From: Ignavibacteria bacterium | GTDB lineage: Bacteria > Bacteroidota > Ignavibacteria > Ignavibacteriales > Melioribacteraceae | DNA: 64,000 nucleotides | Reading direction: 5' to 3' | Assembly (NCBI GenBank): GCA_016873835.1 | Contig: VGVY01000001.1 | Span: forward strand, 92,129 to 156,128 | Shown here: in pieces, positions 9,358-20,364 of the stretch | Layout of the letters: each line of letters starts with the position of its first letter | How positions within the stretch are numbered: the stretch's first letter is position 1 | Position numbers and translations under genes: made by a program | The notes under the pieces: model-generated | What the model was told of the DNA's origin: nothing | Seen by the model: the letters and a program-made list of their open reading frames with translations, nothing else | Databases searched by the model: none

Positions 9358-10640
9358 TGAAGAAGATTGTTGTTATTGGAGGAGGTATTTCTGGATTAAG
9401 CGCTGCTGTCCTTCTCGCCGAAAAGAATTACGAAGTTACTTTGATCGAATCCTCACCTAAACTTGGTGGAAGAGCCTATTCATTTTACCATCCTAAGATA
9501 AATTCTATTATAGATAATGGTCAGCACTTGATGATGGGATGTTATACAAATACTCTATCTTTTCTTTCAAAAATTGATTCAGCCGATTTAATAGAAATTC
9601 AAAAAAATATGAGTGTATGTTTTGTAAAAAAAAATGAGAGTGAATTTAATTTAGCTGTTTCAAATATATTTTATCCAATAAACTTGTTATTTGCAATATT
9701 AAAATTTAATGCTATCAGCCTGAAATCTAGATTAAAGATTGTGGATTTATTTTTGGAATTGTGTTTTTGTTGGACATGCGACATAAAAGAATATTCAGTT
9801 GTTCAATGGCTGATTGAAAAAAAGCAAACAAGGGAAGCAATTCAATCTTTCTGGGAAATTATTTGTTTCGGCACTCTTAATACTTCTATTGATAGAGCAT
9901 CAGCTTCAATTTTTGCTGAGGTTTTGAAAAAAATATTTCTAGATGGGAATGATTCTACAAAATTTATTATTCCAAAGGTGGGTTTGTCTGAATTATATGT
10001 TGAAAAATGCAAGGAAAAATTAAAGAAAAAAAATAATATAATTAATACATCGGAAAAAGTGTTAGTGTTCGAATACAGTAACTCATCATTAATTCGGGTT
10101 ATAACAGATAAAAACACCTATTCTGAATTTGATCATGTTATCAGTTCTATACCATCTCATCAATTGATAAAAATATTTAAGAATTCAAAAATACCAACCA
10201 AATGTCTTCCTGAACTCAAGTATTCACCAATTCTTAATGCTTTTATTTGGTTATCAAAGAATCCATTCACTAAAAAATTTTATGGGTTAATAGACTCAAA
10301 AATCCATTGGATCTTTAATCATGGTGAATACATCTCACTAACAATAAGTGCGGCAGAGGAGTTAATTTTATTGACAAATGATGAAATTTTCGAAATATTA
10401 TATTCGGAGTTAGAGATATTTTTTTCTATTTTTAAAAAAGAATTAGTTACTAACTCAATTATTATAAAGGAGAAACGCGCAACTTTTATTTCTGATTCTG
10501 AATCAACAGCAAAAAGAGAAAATATTAAGTCCCCTTTTAATAATTTAATATTAAGTGGTGATTGGACAAATACTGGATTACCATCAACTATTGAAGGTGC
10601 AGTGCAAAGTGCAATGACGGCTGTTGATTGTGTTTCATAA
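9357..10640 (+). CDS. hpnE: HpnE, hydroxysqualene dehydroxylase (FAD)
   Basis: FAD-dependent amine oxidase/phytoene desaturase-like protein that reduces hydroxysqualene to squalene in the last HpnCDE step. The N-terminus has the dinucleotide-binding motif VVIGGGISGLSAAVLL and then ESSPKLGGRAYSF. The C-terminus has LILSGDWTNTGLPSTIEGAV, the second flavin contact of this family (D-W-T near the end). It starts on the last base of the hpnD stop (TAATG). No squalene-hopene cyclase is in the window, so whether the squalene goes to hopanoids is open. Confidence 0.92.
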   Translation: MKKIVVIGGGISGLSAAVLLAEKNYEVTLIESSPKLGGRAYSFYHPKINSIIDNGQHLMMGCYTNTLSFLSKIDSADLIEIQKNMSVCFVKKNESEFNLAVSNIFYPINLLFAILKFNAISLKSRLKIVDLFLELCFCWTCDIKEYSVVQWLIEKKQTREAIQSFWEIICFGTLNTSIDRASASIFAEVLKKIFLDGNDSTKFIIPKVGLSELYVEKCKEKLKKKNNIINTSEKVLVFEYSNSSLIRVITDKNTYSEFDHVISSIPSHQLIKIFKNSKIPTKCLPELKYSPILNAFIWLSKNPFTKKFYGLIDSKIHWIFNHGEYISLTISAAEELILLTNDEIFEILYSELEIFFSIFKKELVTNSIIIKEKRATFISDSESTAKRENIKSPFNNLILSGDWTNTGLPSTIEGAVQSAMTAVDCVS

Positions 10641-10712
10641 TATTTTTTTAGATTGGATACTACTAATACTCATTATTAACTAATAGATCTTATTGCTAAC
10701 AACGGAGGAAAT

Positions 10713-12023
10713 ATGTCCGGATTAAAACAAAAACTTGAACAAAAAATTTTAGCTGAGCGTCCAAGAACTGAAAAACTAGTAAAGGAATTTGGAAATGTTA
10801 AGGCTGATGAGGTTAACATTGGACAAATAATTGGAGGTATGAGAGATATTAAGTGCTTAGTTACAGATATCTCTTATCTTGATCCTTTCGAAGGAATTCG
10901 TTTCAGAGGACTGACTATTCCTGAAGTATTAGAAAAATTACCAAAGGTAGAAGGACAAGAGATGCCTTTTGTAGAAGGCTTTTTTTATTTCTTGTTAACT
11001 GGAGAATTACCAACATCAAAAGAAGCTGACGATGTGCATGAAGAATTCAATGCAAGAAAAAAAGTACCAGATTATGTGTTCAATATTCTTCGTGCTATGC
11101 CGGCTGATTCACATCCTATGACAATGTTTTCTGCTGCAATTCTTTCTATGAATCGTGATTCAATTTTTAAAGTCAAATATCATGAACATATTAAGAAGAC
11201 TGAATATTGGCAATATTATTATGAAGATGCGATGAATCTTCTTGCTAAATTACCTGAGATTGCTGCTTTTATTTATCGGTTGAAATATCGAGATGGAAAA
11301 ATTATCGCGCCTGATCCAAAATTAGATTTTGGTGGAAACTTTGCTCATATGATGGGTATTCCAAAACCTTATGACGATGTAGCAAGACTTTACTTCATTC
11401 TTCACAGCGACCACGAAAGCGGAAATGTAAGTGCTCATACCGGTCATTTAGTTGCAAGCGCATTATCTGATATTTATTATGCGACTAGTGCTATGCTGAA
11501 TGGTTTAGCTGGACCGTTGCACGGATTAGCAAATGAAGAAGTATTAAGGTGGATTCATGGTGTAGTTGAAACTTTAGGTGGTAAAGTTCCAACTGAAGAA
11601 GAAATGAAAAAATTTGTTTGGGATACTTTAAAGACTGGAGTAATTCCTGGTTTTGGTCATGCTGTTTTAAGAAAAACTGATCCAAGGTACACTGCTCAAA
11701 GAGAATTTTGTTTGAAACACATGCCAGACGATTTATTATTTAAATATGTTGACTTATTATTTAAAGTTGTTCCTCCAATCTTACTTGAACAAGGAAAAGC
11801 AAAGAATCCATGGCCAAATGTTGATGCTCAATCTGGTGTTATTCAATGGTACTACGGAGTTAAGGAATATGAGTTCTATACTGTTCTTTTTGGAATAGGT
11901 AGAGCATTAGGTGTTTGTTCAAATATTATTTGGGCACGAGCTCTTGGTTATCCAATTGAAAGACCAAAATCTCTAACAACTACTATGTTGGAAAATATTG
12001 CTGCTGGAAAGAGTGTTGATTAG
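10713..12023 (+). CDS. gltA: Citrate synthase (eukaryote-like Si type)
   Basis: Condenses acetyl-CoA with oxaloacetate to citrate, the entry step of the TCA cycle. The three catalytic residues are in place: H270 in GPLHGLANEE, H316 in PGFGHAVLRKTDPRY and D371 in NVDAQSG, the same spacing as pig heart H274/H320/D375. The N-terminal region (IIGGMRDIKCLVTDISYLDP) and NVDAxSG are of the mitochondrial-like type found in Bacteroidota and relatives, not the hexameric E. coli type. At 436 residues it is full length. The ATG is preceded by the strong ribosome binding site CGGAGG at 10702-10707. It stands alone and ends in a clear hairpin terminator. Confidence 0.96.
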   Translation: MSGLKQKLEQKILAERPRTEKLVKEFGNVKADEVNIGQIIGGMRDIKCLVTDISYLDPFEGIRFRGLTIPEVLEKLPKVEGQEMPFVEGFFYFLLTGELPTSKEADDVHEEFNARKKVPDYVFNILRAMPADSHPMTMFSAAILSMNRDSIFKVKYHEHIKKTEYWQYYYEDAMNLLAKLPEIAAFIYRLKYRDGKIIAPDPKLDFGGNFAHMMGIPKPYDDVARLYFILHSDHESGNVSAHTGHLVASALSDIYYATSAMLNGLAGPLHGLANEEVLRWIHGVVETLGGKVPTEEEMKKFVWDTLKTGVIPGFGHAVLRKTDPRYTAQREFCLKHMPDDLLFKYVDLLFKVVPPILLEQGKAKNPWPNVDAQSGVIQWYYGVKEYEFYTVLFGIGRALGVCSNIIWARALGYPIERPKSLTTTMLENIAAGKSVD

Positions 12024-12050
12024 AAAAATGTATTCTTAAACTAATTAATG

Positions 12051-12080
12051 AAAGGCTGTCATTTATAGACAGCCTTTTTT
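12051..12080 (+). terminator. Rho-independent terminator after citrate synthase
   Basis: A perfect 10-bp stem AAAGGCTGTC/GACAGCCTTT with a 7-base loop is followed by further T residues. It begins about 27 bases after the gltA stop. It is the clearest terminator in the window. Confidence 0.9.
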
Positions 12081-12093
12081 ATATTTATGAGGA

Positions 12094-13035
12094 ATGGATA
12101 AAAAACTAGTTTATATAGTCTTTGCACTAAGCATATTAGTTATAGTTATTTCTGTAATTGCTGTTTTGAAAATTAAAACTTTGGAAGAAAGTACCCCTCG
12201 GAGAATAATAGTCGAGTTAGAAAGAGGCCATCGAGAATTTATTCCGAAAGTACCTGAAGAAATGGATTTTTGTGGGGAGAAAGTTCCTCTTAATGTTCTT
12301 GATGTATTTGAACGAATGGAAAGGGAATTATTAGTTAATGTACATTGGTCATCAGCAACAATTCTCTATTTAAAAAGAGCCAATAGATGGTTCCCAATAA
12401 TAGAATCAATTTTGGGAAAAAATAAAATTCCAAATGACTTCAAATATTTGGCAGTTATTGAAAGTGGACTGACCAACGCTGTATCACCAGCTGGAGCAGT
12501 TGGATTTTGGCAATTCATGGCTCCAGCTGCAAAAAAATATGGCTTAGATGTAACTAAGGAAATCGATGAAAGATATCATATTGAAAAATCAACTGAAGCG
12601 GCTTGTAAATACTTGAAAGAAGCTTATTCAAAATATGGAAATTGGACAATGGCAGCTGCTTCATACAATTATGGAATTAATGGAATAGATAAGCAAATGG
12701 AGCGCCAATTATCAAACAATTATTATTCTCTTTATTTAGTAGAAGAAACAAGTAGATTCATTTTTAGATTATTGGCAATAAAGGAAATTTTCAAAGATCC
12801 GCCTAAATATGGTTTTCAGTTAAATGAAGACGAGCTGTATCCACCAATTGAGACTAGGACTATTACTGTAAAAACAGCAATTAAAGATTTAGCAATATTT
12901 GCTAAAAGACATGGAGTTAACTATAAAGTCTTAAAAATTTTCAACCCATGGTTAAGGAATAATTTCCTACCAAATAAGAATAAAAAGACATATGATATAG
13001 TTATTCCGAAAGAGAGCGAGATTGAAATTTTATAA
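12094..13035 (+). CDS. Membrane-anchored lytic transglycosylase (MltD-like)
   Basis: Cleaves the glycan strands of peptidoglycan to 1,6-anhydro-MurNAc ends. The SLT domain starts at the catalytic glutamate E123 in VIESGLTNAVSPAGAVGFWQ, followed by the family motifs GFWQFMAPAAKKYGL and AAASYNYGINGI. An N-terminal hydrophobic segment (about residues 4-24) is a signal anchor. The last 60 residues (TRTITVKTAIKDLAIFAKRH, ending in IVIPKES) look like one degenerate LysM-type repeat, as in MltD, though I cannot be certain. GAGG at 12089-12092 is very close to the ATG. It is probably transcribed independently of the terminated gltA gene. Confidence 0.88.
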   Translation: MDKKLVYIVFALSILVIVISVIAVLKIKTLEESTPRRIIVELERGHREFIPKVPEEMDFCGEKVPLNVLDVFERMERELLVNVHWSSATILYLKRANRWFPIIESILGKNKIPNDFKYLAVIESGLTNAVSPAGAVGFWQFMAPAAKKYGLDVTKEIDERYHIEKSTEAACKYLKEAYSKYGNWTMAAASYNYGINGIDKQMERQLSNNYYSLYLVEETSRFIFRLLAIKEIFKDPPKYGFQLNEDELYPPIETRTITVKTAIKDLAIFAKRHGVNYKVLKIFNPWLRNNFLPNKNKKTYDIVIPKESEIEIL

Positions 13036-13103
13036 ATAATATAAAAAAGTTACACTTTGTTATTAATATTTATAGACTTATGCAAAAATTTTTATATCTT
13101 TAA

Positions 13104-14762
<1,659 letters not shown>

Positions 14763-14763
14763 A

Positions 14764-16263
14764 TTGATAAAGAAAATTTGTTTTATATTCAGTGCACTAT
14801 TTATAATTATTTCATCAACTCAAGCTCAGGGTATTCAATCACTTGCTGAACAAGGACTTCAAAAAGCATACAATATGGAATTGAATGCCGCAGAAAAAAT
14901 CTTTAATAAAATGATTGATCTTAAACCCGAACAGCCGGATGGATATTTTTACATTGCAAAAATTCACTTTTGGACTTACTTAGCCACACATGACCCAGGC
15001 GAATACCAAGTATTTTTAAGATTTGCAGAAATTGCAATTGAGAAAATCGAAAAGATTTTAAAAATTGATAAAAAAAATGTAAGAATATTATGTATGTCTG
15101 GTAATGTTTCATCCTATCAAGCTATGGCTTTTGCAACTAATGAATCTTCAGTTGATGCTTTCTGGGCAAGTAAAAGAGCAGTCTCAAACTTTGAGCAAGT
15201 TTTAGAACTCAATCCAAAATACTATGATGCTTATCTTGGATTAGGATTATTTGATTATGCAATGAGCTTTGTACCAGATTTTCTAAAATGGGCTGTCAAT
15301 TTAACTGGGTTATCCTCTGATAAGGCTAGAGGATTAAGGTACATTAAAACAGCATATCAAAAAGGTACAACTTCTAAAACTGAAGCTGCATTTCACCTTG
15401 CAAAAATCTATACTGATTACTTAGCAGATTATGATAGCTCCTATTTGTTCAGTAAATCATTAATTGCAAAATATCCAAATAATACTCTTTTTAGATATGT
15501 TCATGCTGTCAGTTTAATTCAAGACAGACAATATGAAAAAGCGATGGAATCCCTAAATTTCATTATTAGAAGTGATAATACTAAATTCCCACAGATTACA
15601 GCCTTAGCTAATTATCGAAAAGGGGAAATCTATTTTAAGAGGAACCAGTTTGCAAGAGCGGTTGATTTTTTTGATGCTTTTTTAGAGCAATCCAAAGAAC
15701 TAGATTTAACTGGCATGGCTGCATATAGAATTGCTATATCTCATAAACATCTTAATAATGATACAGAATATCAAAAGTATTTAATTCAAGCAAAAAATGG
15801 GAATCAAGATATATTCGAGGATTCATACGCAAAAAGGAAGTCTGAATATTTTGTTAAAAATCCTATTGCTGATATCGATCTCAAATTAATCAGATTTAAA
15901 AATTTTGTCGATAATAGAAGATACAAATCTGCTATCGATAGTGTGAAAATTTTGTTAAGTAATGAATTAAATGAAAACCAAAAGGCAGAAGCCTTAACCG
16001 TTATATCAGAAGCCTCGTTGAATTTAAAGAAGTATGCCGATGCTGTAACTTATGCTGAAAATATTTTGACTTCCAAAACTGAAAATGAAAAATGGGTTTA
16101 TCCTTATTCATATCTTATACAAGCAAAGGCTAATTATTATGTTAAAGAAAAGGAAGAAGCCTTAAGACTTTTGGAAATGGCAGAGGATGTTAATAGTCAT
16201 GACTTTCAAGATTATATTCAATCGCAAATTGAGAACCTGAAAAGAAAGATTTCAAGGATGTGA
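14764..16263 (+). CDS. Exported tetratricopeptide-repeat protein
   Basis: Function not recognised. From the TTG at 14764 the protein (499 residues) starts with a clear signal peptide: a basic start (LIKKI), a hydrophobic core (CFIFSALFIIISS) and a likely cleavage after TQAQG. Then come several TPR-like helix pairs, such as EKIFNKMIDLKPEQPDGYFYIA and NFEQVLELNPKYYDAYLGLGL. It is probably periplasmic and acts as a protein-protein scaffold. An upstream in-frame ATG at 14689 would overlap pyrG by 74 bases and bury the signal peptide, so I reject it; AAGG lies about 8 bases before the TTG. The ORF ends just before the purN leader. Confidence 0.8.
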   Translation: MIKKICFIFSALFIIISSTQAQGIQSLAEQGLQKAYNMELNAAEKIFNKMIDLKPEQPDGYFYIAKIHFWTYLATHDPGEYQVFLRFAEIAIEKIEKILKIDKKNVRILCMSGNVSSYQAMAFATNESSVDAFWASKRAVSNFEQVLELNPKYYDAYLGLGLFDYAMSFVPDFLKWAVNLTGLSSDKARGLRYIKTAYQKGTTSKTEAAFHLAKIYTDYLADYDSSYLFSKSLIAKYPNNTLFRYVHAVSLIQDRQYEKAMESLNFIIRSDNTKFPQITALANYRKGEIYFKRNQFARAVDFFDAFLEQSKELDLTGMAAYRIAISHKHLNNDTEYQKYLIQAKNGNQDIFEDSYAKRKSEYFVKNPIADIDLKLIRFKNFVDNRRYKSAIDSVKILLSNELNENQKAEALTVISEASLNLKKYADAVTYAENILTSKTENEKWVYPYSYLIQAKANYYVKEKEEALRLLEMAEDVNSHDFQDYIQSQIENLKRKISRM

Positions 16264-16355
16264 CCTCCAAGACCCCACTTTTCTTTAATATTTTCAATGG
16301 TTTTATTGATTATTGATTCATATTTAGATAATTTTTTTCGCAAATTAAAAAAGTT

Positions 16356-16967
16356 ATGTTAAATATCGCTCTATTTGTTTCTGGAAGAGGTTCTAATCTT
16401 CACGCAATTATTGAAAAAGTATCTTCTAAAAAGATTTGCATTTGTGCATTAATCAGCGATAGAAAAGATTGTCTAGCTGTTAAATTTGCAGTAAGTAAAA
16501 ATATTCCAGTTTATTTTGTAAGCAATAATGAAATTGAAGGATTTATTACTTATAATATTTTAATTGAAGAGCTTAAAAGAAAATCTGTTGGGTTAATTGT
16601 ACTGGCTGGATTTCTTAAAAAGATTCCAGATCATTTTGTTGATGCATTTGAAAATATGATTATTAACATACATCCGGCACTTCTACCAAAGTATGGCGGT
16701 TCGGGTATGTATGGTATGAATGTTCATAAATCTGTTTTTGAAGCAAATGAAAGAATTTCAGGTGCTACTGTTCATTTTGTAGATAAGATTTATGACCACG
16801 GTAATATTATTTTTCAGGAAAGTGTTGATATTTTAAATGCTAATAATCCTGAAGAAGTGGCAGAAATAGTTTTAAGAATTGAGCATAAAATTTTACCAAT
16901 GATTGTTGAGAAGTTTGCTGACGGTAAAATTTCATTTATTAATAATCGAGTATTTATTAAAGAGTAA
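16356..16967 (+). CDS. purN: Phosphoribosylglycinamide formyltransferase
   Basis: Transfers the formyl group of 10-formyl-THF to glycinamide ribonucleotide in purine synthesis. The phosphate-binding VSGRGSNLHAII is at the N-terminus. The catalytic set is N104 and H106 in NIHPALLPKYGG and D147 in DHGN, equivalent to N106/H108/D144 of E. coli. LAGFLKKIP is also conserved. The length of 203 residues is normal. It lies 18 bases before purH, the later formyl-transfer enzyme, and the two probably form an operon. Confidence 0.95.
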   Translation: MLNIALFVSGRGSNLHAIIEKVSSKKICICALISDRKDCLAVKFAVSKNIPVYFVSNNEIEGFITYNILIEELKRKSVGLIVLAGFLKKIPDHFVDAFENMIINIHPALLPKYGGSGMYGMNVHKSVFEANERISGATVHFVDKIYDHGNIIFQESVDILNANNPEEVAEIVLRIEHKILPMIVEKFADGKISFINNRVFIKE

Positions 16968-16985
16968 TTTTTTTACGGAGTCTGT

Positions 16986-18503
16986 TTGTTAAAGTATGCC
17001 CTCATCAGTGTGTCTGATAAGACGGATATTGTATTTTTTGCAAACGAGCTATATCATTTAGGATATAAAATTCTTGCCACTGGGAATACTGCCAGACTTC
17101 TTTCTGAAAATAATATTAATTGCATCGAAATTAGCAAGTTCACTTCATCCCCAGAAATTTTTTCTGGGAGAGTAAAGACTTTAAATCCAAAAATATTCGG
17201 TGGCATTTTAATGCGAAGAGGAAATGAATCTGATGTATCAGAGGCTGAAGAAAACAATATCTCTCCAATTGATATTGTTTGTGTAAATTTATATCCATTT
17301 CCTCTAGTTGTGAATCGAGATGATGTTACTTTGGAAGAAAAAATTGAAAACATTGATATCGGAGGGCCAAGTTTAATTAGAGCTTCTGCAAAAAATTTTC
17401 AATCTGTTTCAATATTAACCAAGCCAGACCAGTATTCACAATTTCTTGATGAATTAAGAAAAGGTAGTGTAAGCATAGAAACTAGAAAAAAGCTAGCATA
17501 TGAAGCATTTGCATACACATCATATTATGATACGCTCATTGCTAATTATTTGGAAAAGGAATTTAACCAGCCAATTACAGATTTAAGAATAAATCTAAAA
17601 TCATTAGTGAATTTACGGTATGGAGAAAATCCTCATCAAACAGCACAACTTTTTGGCGATTTTGACAACTATTTTGATATTCTTCATGGAAAAGAATTAT
17701 CCTATAATAATATCGTTGATTTAACAGCTGCTGTTGAGTTAGTAAATGATTTACCTGATAATTCTTGTGCCATAATCAAGCATACAAATCCATGCGGTGC
17801 TGCAGTCGGAAAGGATTCTACTGATTCTTACTTAAAGGCATTATCATGTGATCCGGTATCTGCATTTGGCGGCATTGTTGTTTTTAATTCTGTTGTTGAT
17901 GATTCTTGTGCTTATAAATTAAATGAACTTTTTTTAGAAATTATTTGTGCTCCACAAATAAGTGAAAGTGCTTTTAAAATATTAATGGAGAAAAAGAATA
18001 GAAGAATTATAATTTGTAAAAAACAATTAAATAAAAACGAATTACATATAAAGAGTATTCCAGGAGGAATGCTTGTTCAGACTCAAGATGACTCTTGTAA
18101 AGAATCGATAAAATTAAATTGTGTAACTGAGAAAAAATGCTCTAAAGAGGAAATTGAAGAATTGAAATTTGCTTGGGCAGTATGTAAGCATACAAAGTCA
18201 AATGCAATTGTATTTACAAAAGATAGAAAAGTTATCGGAGTTGGAGCTGGACAAATGTCAAGAATTGATTCTGCAAAAATTGCCGCTGCAAAAGCTAAAC
18301 ACTTTGGCCATGATTTGAACGGGGCCGCTGCAGCATCTGATGCATTTTTCCCATTCGCGGATGGTTTATTAGAAATTATTTCGCATGGTATTAATTCTCT
18401 TATTCAACCTGGCGGTTCAGTTCGTGACGAAGAAGTAATCAAAACAGCAAATGAAAAAAATATTTCAATGGTATTTACCGGAATTAGAAATTTTAAACAC
18501 TAA
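16986..18503 (+). CDS. purH: Bifunctional AICAR transformylase/IMP cyclohydrolase
   Basis: Performs the last two steps to IMP. The N-terminal MGS-like cyclohydrolase domain starts ALISVSDKTDIVFFANEL and has SGRVKTLNPKIFGGIL. The transformylase half has LRYGENPHQTA, the catalytic region IIKHTNPCGAAVG and the C-terminal QPGGSVRDEEVI. At 505 residues it is slightly shorter than E. coli PurH (529). Translation starts at a TTG, supported by GGAG about 8 bases before it (16978-16981) and by the position of the conserved N-terminus. It follows purN, and mreB starts eight bases after its stop. Confidence 0.96.
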   Translation: MLKYALISVSDKTDIVFFANELYHLGYKILATGNTARLLSENNINCIEISKFTSSPEIFSGRVKTLNPKIFGGILMRRGNESDVSEAEENNISPIDIVCVNLYPFPLVVNRDDVTLEEKIENIDIGGPSLIRASAKNFQSVSILTKPDQYSQFLDELRKGSVSIETRKKLAYEAFAYTSYYDTLIANYLEKEFNQPITDLRINLKSLVNLRYGENPHQTAQLFGDFDNYFDILHGKELSYNNIVDLTAAVELVNDLPDNSCAIIKHTNPCGAAVGKDSTDSYLKALSCDPVSAFGGIVVFNSVVDDSCAYKLNELFLEIICAPQISESAFKILMEKKNRRIIICKKQLNKNELHIKSIPGGMLVQTQDDSCKESIKLNCVTEKKCSKEEIEELKFAWAVCKHTKSNAIVFTKDRKVIGVGAGQMSRIDSAKIAAAKAKHFGHDLNGAAAASDAFFPFADGLLEIISHGINSLIQPGGSVRDEEVIKTANEKNISMVFTGIRNFKH

Positions 18504-18511
18504 GGAGTAAA

Positions 18512-19537
18512 ATGGGATTTTTCGATTTTTTTGCTACTGATATTGCAATAGATTTAGGTACTGCTAACACATTAATTTATATCAAAGGTAAAGGTATAGT
18601 GTTAAATGAACCATCAATTGTTGCGTTTGATAGAAATTCTAAGAGAATTATTGAGTTAGGAAATAAAGCAAAAGAAATGCAAGGACGCGAGCATAGAGAG
18701 ATTCGTGTAACAAGACCGATGCGTGATGGTGTGATAGCAGATTTTGAAATTGCAGAAGGAATGATTCGGGCATTTATAAAAAAAGTTACTCCAAATACTT
18801 TTACAAGCAAGAGAATTGTTATAGCAGTTCCAAGTGGTGTTACCGAAGTTGAAAAAAGAGCCGTAAGAGATGCTGCCGAACATGCTGGGGCAAAAGAAGT
18901 CCATTTAATCGCCGAACCAATGGCAGCTGCTGTTGGTATTGGTGTTGATGTTGAAGCTCCCGTAGGAAATATGATTATCGATATTGGCGGAGGAACAACT
19001 GAAATTGCAGTAATTGCCTTAGCTGGTATTGTAAATGAAGAATCGATAAGGATTGCCGGTGATGAAATGAATAATGCCATTATGCAGTTTTTTAAAAAGA
19101 ACTACAATTTATTAATTGGGGAAAGAACTGCCGAGGCAATTAAATGTGAAGTTGGTTCTGCAGTACCTTTGAAGGAAGAAGTTACAATTCAAGTAAAGGG
19201 GAGGGATCTAGTTGGAGGTATTCCAAAAACTGCAGAGGTAAGTTCAGTTGAAGTTAGAGATGCTTTGAATGAAAATATTTCTCAAATAGTTGAAGCTGTA
19301 AAACAAACTCTTGAAAGAACTCCACCAGAACTATCTGCTGATATTTTAGACCGTGGAGTAATGGTTACCGGCGGCGGAGCATTGTTAAAAGGACTTGATG
19401 AAAGAATTAGGATGGAAACTAATTTGCCAGTTCATGTAGCAGACGATCCTTTAACGGCTGTTGTTCGAGGCGCTGGTAAAGCCATTGAAAATATTAATAA
19501 ATACTCAAAGGTGTTCATTCGTAAAAGAACTTACTAA
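18512..19537 (+). CDS. mreB: Rod-shape protein MreB
   Basis: Bacterial actin homologue forming membrane-associated filaments that direct lateral wall synthesis. The phosphate-1 loop is DLGTANTLIYIKGKGIVLNE, the phosphate-2 loop is IDIGGGTTEIAVIAL, and the adenosine motif is VTGGGALLKGLDE. The short N-terminal MGFFDFFATD resembles a membrane-targeting amphipathic segment. At 341 residues it is the usual length. TAAGGAG lies 7 bases before the ATG. It is the first gene of mreB-mreC-mreD-mrdA-rodA, with overlapping or touching gene ends throughout. Confidence 0.97.
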   Translation: MGFFDFFATDIAIDLGTANTLIYIKGKGIVLNEPSIVAFDRNSKRIIELGNKAKEMQGREHREIRVTRPMRDGVIADFEIAEGMIRAFIKKVTPNTFTSKRIVIAVPSGVTEVEKRAVRDAAEHAGAKEVHLIAEPMAAAVGIGVDVEAPVGNMIIDIGGGTTEIAVIALAGIVNEESIRIAGDEMNNAIMQFFKKNYNLLIGERTAEAIKCEVGSAVPLKEEVTIQVKGRDLVGGIPKTAEVSSVEVRDALNENISQIVEAVKQTLERTPPELSADILDRGVMVTGGGALLKGLDERIRMETNLPVHVADDPLTAVVRGAGKAIENINKYSKVFIRKRTY

Positions 19538-20364
19538 TGATTAAATTTTTAAAACAATTCATAAATCAATTCAAAGAATACATCCTTTTAATTTTTTTAA
19601 TTGTTGTAAGCCTTTCATTTATTTCTTCCAGTGAAAAACCTCAAATAAAAAAAATAAGAACCTTTGCTCTGGGTAATTTTGCGTTTGTTTCAGATGTATT
19701 GAATAGTGTGCTTGATATTTTTAAATATGATGAGAGTAAAGAAAAATTGAAACTCGAAAATGCACGCTTAATGCTTGAATTAAATAAACTAAGAAATCAA
19801 GAGAGTGAAAACGAAGAACTGCGTGCGAAATTATTTATGAAAGATACTTCGAAGCTCCAATTAGTAACTGCAGATGTAATTTCGAAGCATGTAAACAAAC
19901 TGCAAGGATTTTTTACAATCAATAAAGGCTTAGAAGATGAAATTGAAATTGGGATGCCGGTTATTGATCAAAAAGGTTTAGTTGGAATAATCTCAAATGT
20001 TACACCAAATTTTTCATTAATTAGAACTCTTTTTAATAGTAATCTGAACATAGCTGTTACAATACAAAGAATAAATGTGGATGGAGTATTAAGCTGGGAT
20101 GGATCAGAATTAGTTATTAAAAATATTCCCACAACATATGATGTGAGAGTTGGAGACATAATTGAAACTTCAGATTTTAGTATGCTCTTTCCGCCTAATG
20201 TACCAGTTGGTATTATTTCCAAAAAAGAATCGTTGATGCTAGGATTACTGCATACTATTTCAATTCAGCCTTTTTCAAAAATAGAATCTGTGCATGGTGT
20301 ATTTATTGTTAAGCAAGCGATGTCAAAGCAGATTAACAATCTTGAAATGAATTTGATTAAATAG
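19537..20364 (+). CDS. mreC: Rod-shape protein MreC
   Basis: Bitopic elongasome protein that activates the PBP2-RodA pair. It has an N-terminal transmembrane helix (about residues 14-30), a predicted coiled coil (KLKLENARLMLELNKLRNQE) and the beta-rich MreC core (ITINKGLEDEIEIGMPVIDQ, GLVGIISNVTPNFSLIRTL). Its ATG overlaps the mreB stop by one base (TAATG), and mreD starts on the base after its stop. The length of 275 residues is normal. Confidence 0.93.
   Translation: MIKFLKQFINQFKEYILLIFLIVVSLSFISSSEKPQIKKIRTFALGNFAFVSDVLNSVLDIFKYDESKEKLKLENARLMLELNKLRNQESENEELRAKLFMKDTSKLQLVTADVISKHVNKLQGFFTINKGLEDEIEIGMPVIDQKGLVGIISNVTPNFSLIRTLFNSNLNIAVTIQRINVDGVLSWDGSELVIKNIPTTYDVRVGDIIETSDFSMLFPPNVPVGIISKKESLMLGLLHTISIQPFSKIESVHGVFIVKQAMSKQINNLEMNLIK

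Noticed and set aside
18577..19080. Long open frame (167 codons) on the minus strand
   Set aside because: It lies wholly antisense to the conserved mreB gene and its predicted protein is low-complexity hydrophobic; typical mirror of an AT-rich coding frame.
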